Positions 26,172 through 34,784 of a stretch of 64,000 nt of DNA are shown here, piece by piece. The notes beneath the pieces were generated by a model. That model was not told the origin of the DNA. It did no database searches and saw only the letters and a list, made by a program, of their open reading frames with translations. The stretch is from Acidobacterium sp. S8 (lineage in GTDB: Bacteria > Acidobacteriota > Terriglobia > Terriglobales > Acidobacteriaceae): positions 70,113-134,112 of the forward strand of contig NZ_LMUM01000037.1 of NCBI RefSeq assembly GCF_009765985.1. The letters run 5' to 3'. A program made the translations under genes and the position numbers. Position 1 is the first letter of the stretch; the number at the start of each line of letters is the position of its first letter.

Positions 26172-28622
26172 TTAGAAATCCTCGTCATCGCCGATAGGCT
26201 GGCCCGGAGGGGTTTCCAGACCATCCACTTTCGCGAATTTCGAATGGTCCTTGTCGAAGAGTTCGATCTCGTTCCTCGCGCCGAGCCAATGAGCGTGCAG
26301 CAAAGACGAGTCACTCGCGACACTTACTTTACCGTCGATCCAGGTCTTGAGTAGATCGACCTCTGCCTCTGCGACTGCAGCTGCTTCCTGAGACGCAGAC
26401 TGTGATGCAGCCAGCGCGAGCAGATGACGCAACACGACATCCTCGACTGTGAGTTGCGTTGCCAAAGTTGAACCGGACAGAGGCGGCGCGTACCACGTCT
26501 GCTGAAGCGTTCGATGAATAACATCGTCAAGACCCGGCAAAGAAGGATCACGCAGCTTCTCCTCCACCAGGCGGCTCGCGCGTGTTGGTTCAAAGAGCAG
26601 GCCGGCCGTCAGGCCCGCTGCTGATTCGACTGCTCCCTGCGGATCGAAGGTAAGTCCGGTGCGTCCGGGAAAGGATTCCCGATTACTCGGATAGCCGGGA
26701 GGCCTTGGTGGCAGCGAATTCAGCAGCGATTGTGGCAGCGTGAGAGCGACCGGATCAAGGGTATGCAAAACCGCATCCAGAGCTTTCTTCTGTTCAGCCG
26801 CAGGAATATCGCGCGTAATGAGCTGGCCGTCGCCGCGCAAAGCATAGCGATAATCCAGCCCACCTATCTCCTTGCTGGCAGCTTCTGTTTGATAGCGATG
26901 CAGTAAGTAGAGGGGCACAAGTGTGTCTTCCAATTGCGCCAGAGGCTGGCCCGGCTGGATGGCATTCTCTCCGAAGCGCTTCAGAGCGGCAGCACGAACA
27001 GTAAGAATCCGATTCAGTTCGTCTGCCGGATCGGCTCCGTTATCCCACAAATGCGCATGCGGATGAGCGCTGCCCAGAGGACGTGAGTCTTCATCGGTGA
27101 TAAAGAGCTGGCCCGCGTCGGTTGCTTTTCGCAGAATGGCGTCGAGCGCCTTGTGCTCGTCAGTTCCTTGCGGAAAGTCAGAGTATCCATACGCAATGGC
27201 TACTTTGTCCCATGCTCCGATATTTGTTGTGTAGGCATGAGAAAGATCAGGTGTGCCATCCGGCTTCAGAGTAATCCAGGGATGCGGATAATCCATGACA
27301 GAGTCACCCGGCGCTACAGAGCTTGCAGCAAAGTTATGCGCCAGCCCAAGCGTATGGCCCACTTCGTGCGCTGCAAGCTGACGAATGCGCGCAAGCACCA
27401 TCTCTTTCATCGCATCGGGAACCGGCTTCCCTTGTTGGTATGGAGAAAGCAATGCTTCGGCAATCAGATAATCCTGGCGGCTGCGCAAAGAGCCCAATGT
27501 TACCTGGCCTTTGATGATTTCTCCGGTGCGTGGATCAGTGACCGCTTCTCCATAGGACCATCCCCGCGTGGAGCGGTGTACCCACTGGATGGTGTTGTAT
27601 CTCACATCCATCGGATCGGCGCCTTCGGGCAGCACCTTCACCTGAAAAGCATCCTTGAATCCGGCTGCCTCAAAAGCCTGGTTCCACCAGCTCGCTCCTT
27701 CGACAAGCGCATTGCGAATCGGCTCAGGCGCTCCACGATCCACGTAATAAACAATGGGCTTGACCGGCTCGCTCATCGCAGCAGTGGGATCTTTCTTCTG
27801 CAGATGATGTCGCGCAACGAAGTGGATATCCATCGGCTGGCCGAGCGGCGCTGAATAGTCACGATAGCTCACATCAAAATATCCGGCGCGAGGGTCAAAA
27901 GCTCGTGGCTTATATCCGTCATCAGGCAACTGGATAAAAGAGTAATGCTCATGCACGGTCACGGCATGCGCATCGGGTGTAACTGAGGCGACTAGCTTCG
28001 CATGCGAAGGATCGTCCGTAGCGAAGGTGAGCACCGATTCCACTTCTGTGTTCAGGGGAAAGTTTTTGGTGCTCTCCATGGAGATGGCGCTGCGGCTGGC
28101 ATCCAGGCGATAGCTGCCTTGTTTGCTCTGCTGCAGGCGTTCGGCTACCCCATGCGCATCATGCAGAAAAAAATCTGTAGCATCGACAAGTACTTTATCG
28201 CCGTCCTCGGCTTCTACCTTGAAACCCCACAGAACAGACTCGGCGAAGGACTGCGACACATCGAGTTGTTCTTCAGCATGAGGCGAGCTTGAGCGGTATT
28301 GAAGATTGCGCTCAATCAGCAGAACCTTCGGACCGCTGCGGTAGAAACGCACCACGCGACCCTGTCCAAGCTGGCCGCGATCGAGTCCGAGATCGTTCGA
28401 GCCGACCCCGTAGGGCAAAGAATCAAGAAAGAGAAAATCCTTACCGAAGCTGTCAATTTCAAGATAGAGCTTGCCGGCTTTGGTATCCCATGCAATCGGG
28501 AAGAAGCCATCGAGTTTTTGCGTGCCGGCAGTCTTCTGTGAGATCGATTGTGTATCGGCAAGAACAGGCAGGCACATTGCAATCGACAAAAAGAGCGAGA
28601 ACAGGCAACGCAACGGAAGCAT
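26172..28622 (-). CDS. Large secreted zinc metalloprotease (DUF5117/DUF4953-type)
   Basis: An 816-residue protein with a signal peptide (LPLRCLFSLFLSIAMCLPVLA) and a metzincin-like zinc site HEVGHTLGLAH (His419, Glu420, His423, His429) followed by the SVMDYP Met-turn. The N-terminal half (FPIAWDTKAGKLYLEID) and the region after the zinc site match the large zinc-dependent metalloproteases common in Bacteroidetes and Acidobacteria. It should act in the periplasm or outside the cell on proteins or peptides. It lies between a glycosyltransferase and the acyl-CoA mutase on the same strand. No physiological substrate is known for the family. Confidence 0.88.
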   Translation of the reverse strand: MLPLRCLFSLFLSIAMCLPVLADTQSISQKTAGTQKLDGFFPIAWDTKAGKLYLEIDSFGKDFLFLDSLPYGVGSNDLGLDRGQLGQGRVVRFYRSGPKVLLIERNLQYRSSSPHAEEQLDVSQSFAESVLWGFKVEAEDGDKVLVDATDFFLHDAHGVAERLQQSKQGSYRLDASRSAISMESTKNFPLNTEVESVLTFATDDPSHAKLVASVTPDAHAVTVHEHYSFIQLPDDGYKPRAFDPRAGYFDVSYRDYSAPLGQPMDIHFVARHHLQKKDPTAAMSEPVKPIVYYVDRGAPEPIRNALVEGASWWNQAFEAAGFKDAFQVKVLPEGADPMDVRYNTIQWVHRSTRGWSYGEAVTDPRTGEIIKGQVTLGSLRSRQDYLIAEALLSPYQQGKPVPDAMKEMVLARIRQLAAHEVGHTLGLAHNFAASSVAPGDSVMDYPHPWITLKPDGTPDLSHAYTTNIGAWDKVAIAYGYSDFPQGTDEHKALDAILRKATDAGQLFITDEDSRPLGSAHPHAHLWDNGADPADELNRILTVRAAALKRFGENAIQPGQPLAQLEDTLVPLYLLHRYQTEAASKEIGGLDYRYALRGDGQLITRDIPAAEQKKALDAVLHTLDPVALTLPQSLLNSLPPRPPGYPSNRESFPGRTGLTFDPQGAVESAAGLTAGLLFEPTRASRLVEEKLRDPSLPGLDDVIHRTLQQTWYAPPLSGSTLATQLTVEDVVLRHLLALAASQSASQEAAAVAEAEVDLLKTWIDGKVSVASDSSLLHAHWLGARNEIELFDKDHSKFAKVDGLETPPGQPIGDDEDF

Positions 28623-28685
28623 CGATCAGCCTTTTGAAGGAAGATATACGGAGCCTATCTCGTTCAGAAAAAACAAGCCAGAAAT

Positions 28686-29459
28686 TTATGGATTTCTACT
28701 CGCCTGCGACTCCCATGCCTTGGCATATTTCCAGCTCACATAGGCAGAGTGATATGCGTGCAGAAGCAAGCCCTCGCGTCCATCCATAAAGCCCAGGCGA
28801 GCCACGTAATTGTAGAAAAAAGTTGCAACTGGATTCAGGAGCACATTCCACACGAAAGCAGGCCAGCTTCTGCCGCTTTTTCCGTTAGCAATCGCCTGCT
28901 CCGCTCCCAGCGTGCTGTAGCGATTCATATGGTCGATGTAGCTTTCAAGCGTGGGGTAAGCGTGATGAACGAGGTCACCCTGCAATTCTCCAGTCTTGCC
29001 GGAACATTGCAGAGTTTCATGCACAACACGCTCCTGAAACCGGGCTGCTCCTTTCTTGAAGAGGCGCAGCTTGCGATCCGGATAGAAGCCGCCATACCTG
29101 ATCCAGCGACCGAGAAAGAAATTACGTCGCGGTATAAAGTAAGCGTCGGATGCCGGCTGTGTATCCAGCAACTGCATCACATCGCGTGCAAGCGTCGCGC
29201 TGACTTCTTCATCGGCATCGAGCGAGAGCACCCACTCGGAGCTGCAGTACTCGATTGCCAGATTTTTCTGCTTCCCGAACCCTCGCCACTCTTCGAGCAC
29301 GATCTTTGCGCCGAAGCTCCACGCAATTTCTACAGTCCCATCCGTAGACCCCGAATCAACGACGACGACTTCATTCGCCCAGCGAACGCTTTCCAGGGTT
29401 CGAGGCAGATTGGCCTCTTCATTTTTCGTGATGATGGCGACAGAGAGGGTCTTTCCCAT
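28686..29459 (-). CDS. Family 2 glycosyltransferase (WaaE/KdtX-like)
   Basis: A 257-residue cytoplasmic or membrane-associated GT-A transferase. It begins with SVAIITKNEEANLPRTLESV, has VVVVDSGSTDGT, and the metal-binding Asp81-Ala-Asp83 in VLSLDADEE; the middle RWIRYGGFYPDRKLRLF block and C-terminal amphipathic helices are typical of the lipopolysaccharide inner-core glucosyltransferase branch. It probably adds a sugar to the LPS core or another envelope glycan. It sits eleven bases after cyaY and is likely cotranscribed. Donor and acceptor are not deducible. Confidence 0.88.
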   Translation of the reverse strand: MGKTLSVAIITKNEEANLPRTLESVRWANEVVVVDSGSTDGTVEIAWSFGAKIVLEEWRGFGKQKNLAIEYCSSEWVLSLDADEEVSATLARDVMQLLDTQPASDAYFIPRRNFFLGRWIRYGGFYPDRKLRLFKKGAARFQERVVHETLQCSGKTGELQGDLVHHAYPTLESYIDHMNRYSTLGAEQAIANGKSGRSWPAFVWNVLLNPVATFFYNYVARLGFMDGREGLLLHAYHSAYVSWKYAKAWESQASRNP

Positions 29460-29470
29460 CGAGCAGCCTG

Positions 29471-29806
29471 CTAATTTAGCGTGACCGTGTCTGTTCCGAG
29501 ATGCTCATTGATAAGCCGCGCGACCAGCGGCTTAAGTTCTGTGCCGTTTTTCAGCAGCACAAACACCTGCGCCGCATCTGACCAGTCAAGCTTAAAGCTG
29601 GTTGACAGCGCAGAGATCCATATCTGTCGCACCGGCGTATTGGGCGTAATCACAAACTTTCCCGGTGGCTCATCGAAGACGATATTGAGCACGCCGTTTT
29701 GTTCCTCGGCTTCAAAATCGCCGTCTTCTTCAGCAGCAATTAAGCTTTTTTTCAGAGACTCGATAGCAGCATCCGCATGTTTGCGGAAGGTAAGCTCATC
29801 TAACAT
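29471..29806 (-). CDS. cyaY: Frataxin homologue CyaY
   Basis: A 111-residue frataxin-like protein that binds iron on an acidic helix and modulates the cysteine desulfurase in iron-sulfur cluster assembly. The acidic first helix (residues about 3-35, ending AAEEDGDFEAEE), the strand VLNIVF and the conserved sheet residues in PGKFVITPNTPVRQIWIS are present; the length is normal. It is the first gene of a leftward run that ends with the LacI gene. No isc or suf gene is next to it. Confidence 0.9.
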   Translation of the reverse strand: MLDELTFRKHADAAIESLKKSLIAAEEDGDFEAEEQNGVLNIVFDEPPGKFVITPNTPVRQIWISALSTSFKLDWSDAAQVFVLLKNGTELKPLVARLINEHLGTDTVTLN

Positions 29807-29933
29807 GGGATCAGTGTAGCAGCGTGATTACTATTTTGGAGCCGTCTGCAGAGATCGCGTGAAAGTCGCAGGATTTTTACAGGCCAAAGCCAGAAAGCAC
29901 CGCACAATCGCAGCATCCAACAGTGGAGAAGAG

Positions 29934-30791
29934 ATGATGATCCGGATTGCCCGCTACGCGTTGTTTTTCTCCGCCGGACTCCTGTTGTTTGGCCGGGTGA
30001 GTTTTGCCCAGCTCAGTCCAGATGAGGTACGGCAGCTCGTGAAAGACGTAGCCTACAACGAGTTGCAGGATCGAGAGCGCGACAGCTTCTGGAAATACCA
30101 TATGGAACAGAAGATCGCCGGCATCAGTTATTCGAAATATCAGGTAGAGACAAAAGAGGGGCCAATCTTCCTCATATTGGATCAGGATGGCAGGCCTCTC
30201 AGCGATGCTGAAGAAAAGAAAGAGCATGCACGGTTGGAGGGGTTGCTGCAAAACCCCCGCGCACTCGCGAAAAACCGCGAAGACCATCAACAGGATGAGG
30301 AGCGTATGCAACGCTTAATCGCGCTCATGCCGCAAGCCTTCCTTTTCGAGCCGAACGGGCCAGCGAACGGCGACATCATTACGCTGAACTTCAAACCGAA
30401 CCCGGACTTCAGGCCGCCTACTTATGAGGCGCGTGTGTTTCACGGTATGGCCGGTACTATCGAGATCAATCAACGATTGAAACGGTTTGTCGCCATGCAC
30501 GGTAAAGTCATCGACCGCATCGATTTCGGCTATGGACTGCTTGGCTACGTCGACAAAGGCGGCAACTTCAACATTCATCGCGAACAGGTGAATGCAACGC
30601 ATTGGAAGACGGACCTTGTGGATGTACACGTCTCCGGGCACGTCGTCCTCTTCAAAAGCGTGAGCAAGGATCATCATGAGGTCCGCTCAGATTTTCATCC
30701 GGTGCCCGTCGACATCAGCCTGCCAGAGGCAAAGCATCTCCTCGATGAGGCCTCGCAGAATATGGCGGAGCTTCAACCTGGTTCTAAATGA
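29934..30791 (+). CDS. Exported protein of unknown function
   Basis: About 285 residues with a signal peptide (MMIRIARYALFFSAGLLLF, cleavage likely after SFAQ). The mature protein is charged, with a helical first half (ELQDRERDSFWKYHMEQK) and a C-terminal beta-rich half (FGYGLLGYVDKGGNFNIHREQV) that resembles a periplasmic or lipoprotein-type beta barrel or sandwich. I do not recognise the family. The two adjacent ATGs (29934 and 29937) follow a GGAGAAG ribosome site; the longer frame to 29859 lacks signal character. It is divergent from cyaY. Confidence 0.72.
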   Translation: MMIRIARYALFFSAGLLLFGRVSFAQLSPDEVRQLVKDVAYNELQDRERDSFWKYHMEQKIAGISYSKYQVETKEGPIFLILDQDGRPLSDAEEKKEHARLEGLLQNPRALAKNREDHQQDEERMQRLIALMPQAFLFEPNGPANGDIITLNFKPNPDFRPPTYEARVFHGMAGTIEINQRLKRFVAMHGKVIDRIDFGYGLLGYVDKGGNFNIHREQVNATHWKTDLVDVHVSGHVVLFKSVSKDHHEVRSDFHPVPVDISLPEAKHLLDEASQNMAELQPGSK

Positions 30792-30808
30792 CAATTCGGA
30801 TCGAATAG

Positions 30809-32002
30809 CTACAGTCGGCGAATCAGCAGCAGCGTCTGATCATCCGCTTGTTTGCCGAAAGCGCGGGCGGCGCTCAGTATCGCATCTGCCAGCACAGGCA
30901 GGCTGCCCGTGGCGTGCGCAGCGATCACATTCTGCAAACGATCAAGACCAAATTCCTCTTCCACACCATTGCAGGCTTCAAGAATGCCGTCAGTCACCGC
31001 AATGAGTATGTCCCCGCTGGCCATTGTGGTGGATTCTGAGGAAAAGCCGGTGACAGGCAGAAGGCCGAGCGGAAATTGTTCAACAGAAATCTCTCTCGCC
31101 CGTTCTTTCGCCGCATTTGCCCGGTAATGCAGGATCGGCGGATGGGCGGCCAGCGCATAAAATACGCTTCCATCCGGTTCAAGATTGAAGCCTGCGAATG
31201 TCGCATACATCTGCGGCTCCTTCACTCCCGGTAGCACGCGGTTCAGCCGGTCCATAAGAACAGGCAAAACCATACCTGGTTGCACAGGGCGCGCATCGAG
31301 CAGAACCGTGCGTACCGCAGTCTTAAGCATCCCCATAAGGATCCCAGCCTGCAATCCGTGGCCGGCAATATCAGCAATATAGGCGACCGTGCTGCCATCT
31401 TCGAGCAGCAGAGCATCCACGAGATCACCGCCAACCTTATCGCTTGGATCGGAACGCCCATAGAGTTCAAAGTTCGCAGTGCGCAGTTCAATAGGGGGTA
31501 CCAGCGTTTGCTGAATGCCGTGAGCCAGCTCGAGTTCATTGCGGACGCGGAATGCTTCGCGGCCTTCTCCGCGAAGGAAGCGTATGAACAGCATGTAAGA
31601 AACGATCACCAGCACCAACATGACAATTGCGGCGAAGTGAATACCGGAAGCGGTGGACACCGGTTGCAAATGGAAATGCGTTGTAAGAAGAGAAACAGTG
31701 AGGCCAAATCCCACCCATATGGGAACTTGTAATAGAGTCGCACCGATGAAATAGCGGGGACTGAGACGTGTACCGATATGAAGGTACATCAGAGCGACAA
31801 GCCCGCTCCAAACGGCATTGAGAATTGCGATGGCGTAGGGCATGTGGCCCAGGCTGAGCATGTCTCCAAAAAAGCCTGTGACGGCGAACAGACAGAATAC
31901 GGCGGCGTACAGAGACCACAATCTGCTAAAGGGGACGTATTTGTAGTATTGCCGTGTTGCGGGCTTGAAGGTGTCTGCGGATTTTTTGAAAAAAGAACCC
32001 AT
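30809..32002 (-). CDS. Membrane-anchored SpoIIE/RsbU-type PP2C phosphatase
   Basis: A 397-residue protein with an N-terminal membrane domain of about four to five helices (residues 25-155) and a C-terminal PP2C-like phosphatase of the SpoIIE family (VGGDLVDALLLEDGSTVAYIADIAGHGLQAGILMG with the metal-binding Asp and Gly residues, and DILIAVTDGILEA, DDQTLLLIRRL at the end). These enzymes usually dephosphorylate an anti-sigma-factor antagonist in partner-switching stress regulation. No RsbW or RsbV homologue lies nearby, so the partner is elsewhere. It ends within 20 bases of the convergent exported-protein gene. Confidence 0.9.
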   Translation of the reverse strand: MGSFFKKSADTFKPATRQYYKYVPFSRLWSLYAAVFCLFAVTGFFGDMLSLGHMPYAIAILNAVWSGLVALMYLHIGTRLSPRYFIGATLLQVPIWVGFGLTVSLLTTHFHLQPVSTASGIHFAAIVMLVLVIVSYMLFIRFLRGEGREAFRVRNELELAHGIQQTLVPPIELRTANFELYGRSDPSDKVGGDLVDALLLEDGSTVAYIADIAGHGLQAGILMGMLKTAVRTVLLDARPVQPGMVLPVLMDRLNRVLPGVKEPQMYATFAGFNLEPDGSVFYALAAHPPILHYRANAAKERAREISVEQFPLGLLPVTGFSSESTTMASGDILIAVTDGILEACNGVEEEFGLDRLQNVIAAHATGSLPVLADAILSAARAFGKQADDQTLLLIRRL

Positions 32003-32045
32003 TAGCAGGCACGATATCAGAGATTCTATGAAACCTCGGACGCAA

Positions 32046-32070
32046 CAGGCCGGCTTTTAGAGCCGGCCTG
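32046..32070. terminator. Hairpin between hppA and the phosphatase gene
   Basis: CAGGCCGGCT (32046-32055) and AGCCGGCCTG (32061-32070) form a perfect 10-bp stem with a 5-base loop, just after the hppA stop. No clear T-run follows on either strand, so termination is likely but may be factor-assisted. Confidence 0.55.
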
Positions 32071-32090
32071 CTTTCGGATGCCGTGATTGG

Positions 32091-34355
32091 CTAGACGAAC
32101 AATGGAGCCAGCACCAGTGTGACAGTGGCAAGCAATTTGATGAGCACATGCAGCGACGGTCCGGCAGTGTCTTTGAACGGATCGCCGACCGTATCGCCGA
32201 CAACCGCCGCCTTGTGAGCTTCTGATCGCTTACCGCCGTATTGGCCGGTCTCAATGAACTTCTTGGCGTTGTCCCATGCGCCGCCGCCATTGTTCATCAG
32301 CATCGCCAGCAGAATTCCGGAGATGGTGCCGACCATCAGCAGGCCAGCTACGGCTTCGGCTCCGCTCAGGTTTATCGGAACGCCGTGAATCATCGGAGAA
32401 TCGGCCAGTTCTCTAAGGTTGAAGGATGGGCTGAAGTGCCGGAAGATAACGCCGACGGCCAGAGGCATCGCCACGGCCAGCGCACCCGGCAGCACCATCT
32501 CTTTCAGCGCCGCGCCAGTCACGATGCGCACGCAGCGTCCGTAGTCCGGCATCGACGTGCCTTCCATGATGCCGGGATTTTCCTTGAACTGCTGGTGAAC
32601 ATCCTGAATGACGGTTTGTGCGGCGCGGCCCACGGCTTTGATGGCCAGGGACGAGAAGAGGTAGGTAAGCATCGCGCCCAGCAGCGCGCCGACAAAGACG
32701 GGCACCGAGGCAAGGTTGACATTCGAGAAGCTCCACGAGGGCGACAGGGTTTCGCCAGCGGCTGCTAAACGCTGGCCTACGATGTCGTGGATCGTCTGAA
32801 GATAGGCGGAGAAGAGCAGGAAGGCCGCGAGCGATGCCGAGCCGATGGCATAGCCCTTGGTGAGGGCCTTGGTAGTGTTTCCAGCCGCGTCAAGCTTGTC
32901 TGTCTTTTCACGGACATTCTCGGGCTGGTTGCTCATCTCGATGATGCCGCCTGCGTTGTCCGTGATAGGGCCGAAGGTGTCCATGGCAAGGATGTAGGCC
33001 GCCGAGGAGAGCATGCCCATGGTTGCAATGGCTGTGCCGTAGATACCTTTTGAGTAGTCGGAAATTGTGCCTACATCGGCGAGACCGCGCACACCAAAAT
33101 AGTAGCTGAGCAGCAGGGCAGCGCCGATGACGAGAACGGGTACGGCGGGTGTTTCCATGCCTACGGCGAGGCCGCTGATGATGTTCGTTGCCGGGCCTGT
33201 GGTCGATGCCTGCGCTATCGAGCGTACCGGGCGGAAGCGCGTCTCAGTGTAATACTCCGTAATGCGGACGAAGAGGAACGACGTGATGATGCCGCAGATG
33301 CCGGAGCCAAGCAGCCACCAGCGATCCTGCAGCATGAAGTGGACAGCGGCCGCAAAACCGGCGAGCGCGAGGAGCGAAGTCACATAGTAGCCGCGGTTGA
33401 GGGCGTGCATCGGGTCTTCGTCTTCCTTGCTGTGCACGATGCTGACGCCGACAATGCTGGACACAAGGTTGATCGCCTGCACGATGAGCGGGAAGAGAAT
33501 GCCCTTGATGCCGAAGACCGGATAAAGTGCCGCGCCGAGAATCATGGCGCCGACGTTCTCCGCTGCGGTGGATTCGAAGATGTCCGCGCCGCGGCCTGCA
33601 CAATCGCCCACGTTATCGCCAACAAGGTCGGCAATGACGGCGGGGTTGCGGGGATCGTCCTCCGGAATTCCGGCTTCTACTTTACCCACAAGGTCGGCGC
33701 CCACGTCGGCGGCCTTGGTGAAGATGCCGCCGCCGAGCTGGGCGAAGAGCGCTACCAGCGACGCGCCGAAGCCGAAGCCGACAAGCTGGAAGGGAACCTG
33801 CTGCGGGTGATGCAATCCTCCGAAAGCGAGAAAAAGGGTGCCAACGCCCAGAAGCGAGAGCGCCACTACGATGAGTCCGGTGACCGCGCCGCCGCGCAGT
33901 GCGATCTGCAATGCCTTGCCCAGGCTGCTGCGGGCCGCTGAGGCTGTCCGGATGTTCGATCGGATGGAAACCCACATACCAGTCTGCCCGGCAAAGGCCG
34001 AGCAGGCTGCGCCGATCAGGAAGCTGATAACGACTTTATTCGCATAAGGAGCAGTGAAAGGGGAGAGGTGATAGCCAAGATAAAGAATAATGGCAAGTCC
34101 TGCGGCTATCATCGCAATCGTTCCGTACTGCCTGCGCATAAAGGCTTCCGCGCCCTCGCGGATAGCATCCGAGATGCGTTGCATGTCGACGGTCCCGGTA
34201 TCTGAGGCCAGAACTGACCGCGCGAAGATCAGTGCCGCAACCAGGCCAAGAACGCCGGTTGCCAGCGCGATCCAAAGATAAAGACCTTCGTTACTTGTAT
34301 AAGGTGACCCATTTGCCTGCCAGAAACATGCAGCCAGCGTGCAGAGAAACAACAT
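32091..34355 (-). CDS. hppA: Membrane-bound proton-translocating pyrophosphatase
   Basis: A 754-residue polytopic pump (about 16 helices) that uses pyrophosphate hydrolysis to move protons across the membrane. The catalytic loop DVGADLVGKVEAGIPEDDPR and the Asp-rich DLVGDNVGDCAGRGADIFES are intact, as is the third acidic loop near the C-terminus (GDTVGDPFKDTAGP). The subtype signature reads AAGNTTKALTKG, with Lys where K+-dependent enzymes have Ala, so it belongs to the K+-independent, H+-pumping group. A GGAGGG ribosome site precedes the ATG. It probably conserves energy from biosynthetic pyrophosphate in a slow-growing soil bacterium. Confidence 0.95.
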   Translation of the reverse strand: MLFLCTLAACFWQANGSPYTSNEGLYLWIALATGVLGLVAALIFARSVLASDTGTVDMQRISDAIREGAEAFMRRQYGTIAMIAAGLAIILYLGYHLSPFTAPYANKVVISFLIGAACSAFAGQTGMWVSIRSNIRTASAARSSLGKALQIALRGGAVTGLIVVALSLLGVGTLFLAFGGLHHPQQVPFQLVGFGFGASLVALFAQLGGGIFTKAADVGADLVGKVEAGIPEDDPRNPAVIADLVGDNVGDCAGRGADIFESTAAENVGAMILGAALYPVFGIKGILFPLIVQAINLVSSIVGVSIVHSKEDEDPMHALNRGYYVTSLLALAGFAAAVHFMLQDRWWLLGSGICGIITSFLFVRITEYYTETRFRPVRSIAQASTTGPATNIISGLAVGMETPAVPVLVIGAALLLSYYFGVRGLADVGTISDYSKGIYGTAIATMGMLSSAAYILAMDTFGPITDNAGGIIEMSNQPENVREKTDKLDAAGNTTKALTKGYAIGSASLAAFLLFSAYLQTIHDIVGQRLAAAGETLSPSWSFSNVNLASVPVFVGALLGAMLTYLFSSLAIKAVGRAAQTVIQDVHQQFKENPGIMEGTSMPDYGRCVRIVTGAALKEMVLPGALAVAMPLAVGVIFRHFSPSFNLRELADSPMIHGVPINLSGAEAVAGLLMVGTISGILLAMLMNNGGGAWDNAKKFIETGQYGGKRSEAHKAAVVGDTVGDPFKDTAGPSLHVLIKLLATVTLVLAPLFV

Positions 34356-34784
34356 TCAACATCCCTCCAGAAAATTGCCATCACGGCTCGTGCTTGTTAT
34401 TCCGGCTGAATCTTCCGGAACCAGAACCGTATCAGACCTTGTGACGATCTGGAAAATAGAAAACACTGGAAACCTCTTCCGGAGTATTTCGACGCACAAT
34501 CGTCACAAAACGCTGCATTAGAGCACGTTGCAGAAACGATGGTCAACGTACGCTCGCTGCCATAAGATGCCATTTCCTGGTTCGTACCTGTCTGGTAGCT
34601 TCGGCATGGCGAGGTCGGCCGTGTTTTTCTACAATAGATATGCAGTCCGTTCCTGCCTTCAGAGGCTTGGCCGGCTGCCGGTAAAAATGCCTGCTCGTTG
34701 CTGACACAGCGCTGGCACGAACCTGTACAATCACCTGTCGCCTGCGTTAGACGACGATTATGGCAACGATTAGGGGTTTTCTGT
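34356..34784. other. 429-base divergent gap between hppA and the E1 gene
   Basis: No gene is supported here; the open frames on both strands are composition-driven and resemble nothing. TACAAT at 34631-34636 and at 34728-34733 are -10-like, but neither has a good -35. The length is unusual for this gene-dense window, and a small RNA or long leader for the dehydrogenase gene cannot be excluded. Confidence 0.4.

Noticed and set aside
34714-34733. Sigma-54 promoter (TGGCACGAACCTGTACA) before the E1 gene
   Set aside because: The -24 half matches but the -12 half lacks the required GC at ten-base spacing (it has GT).
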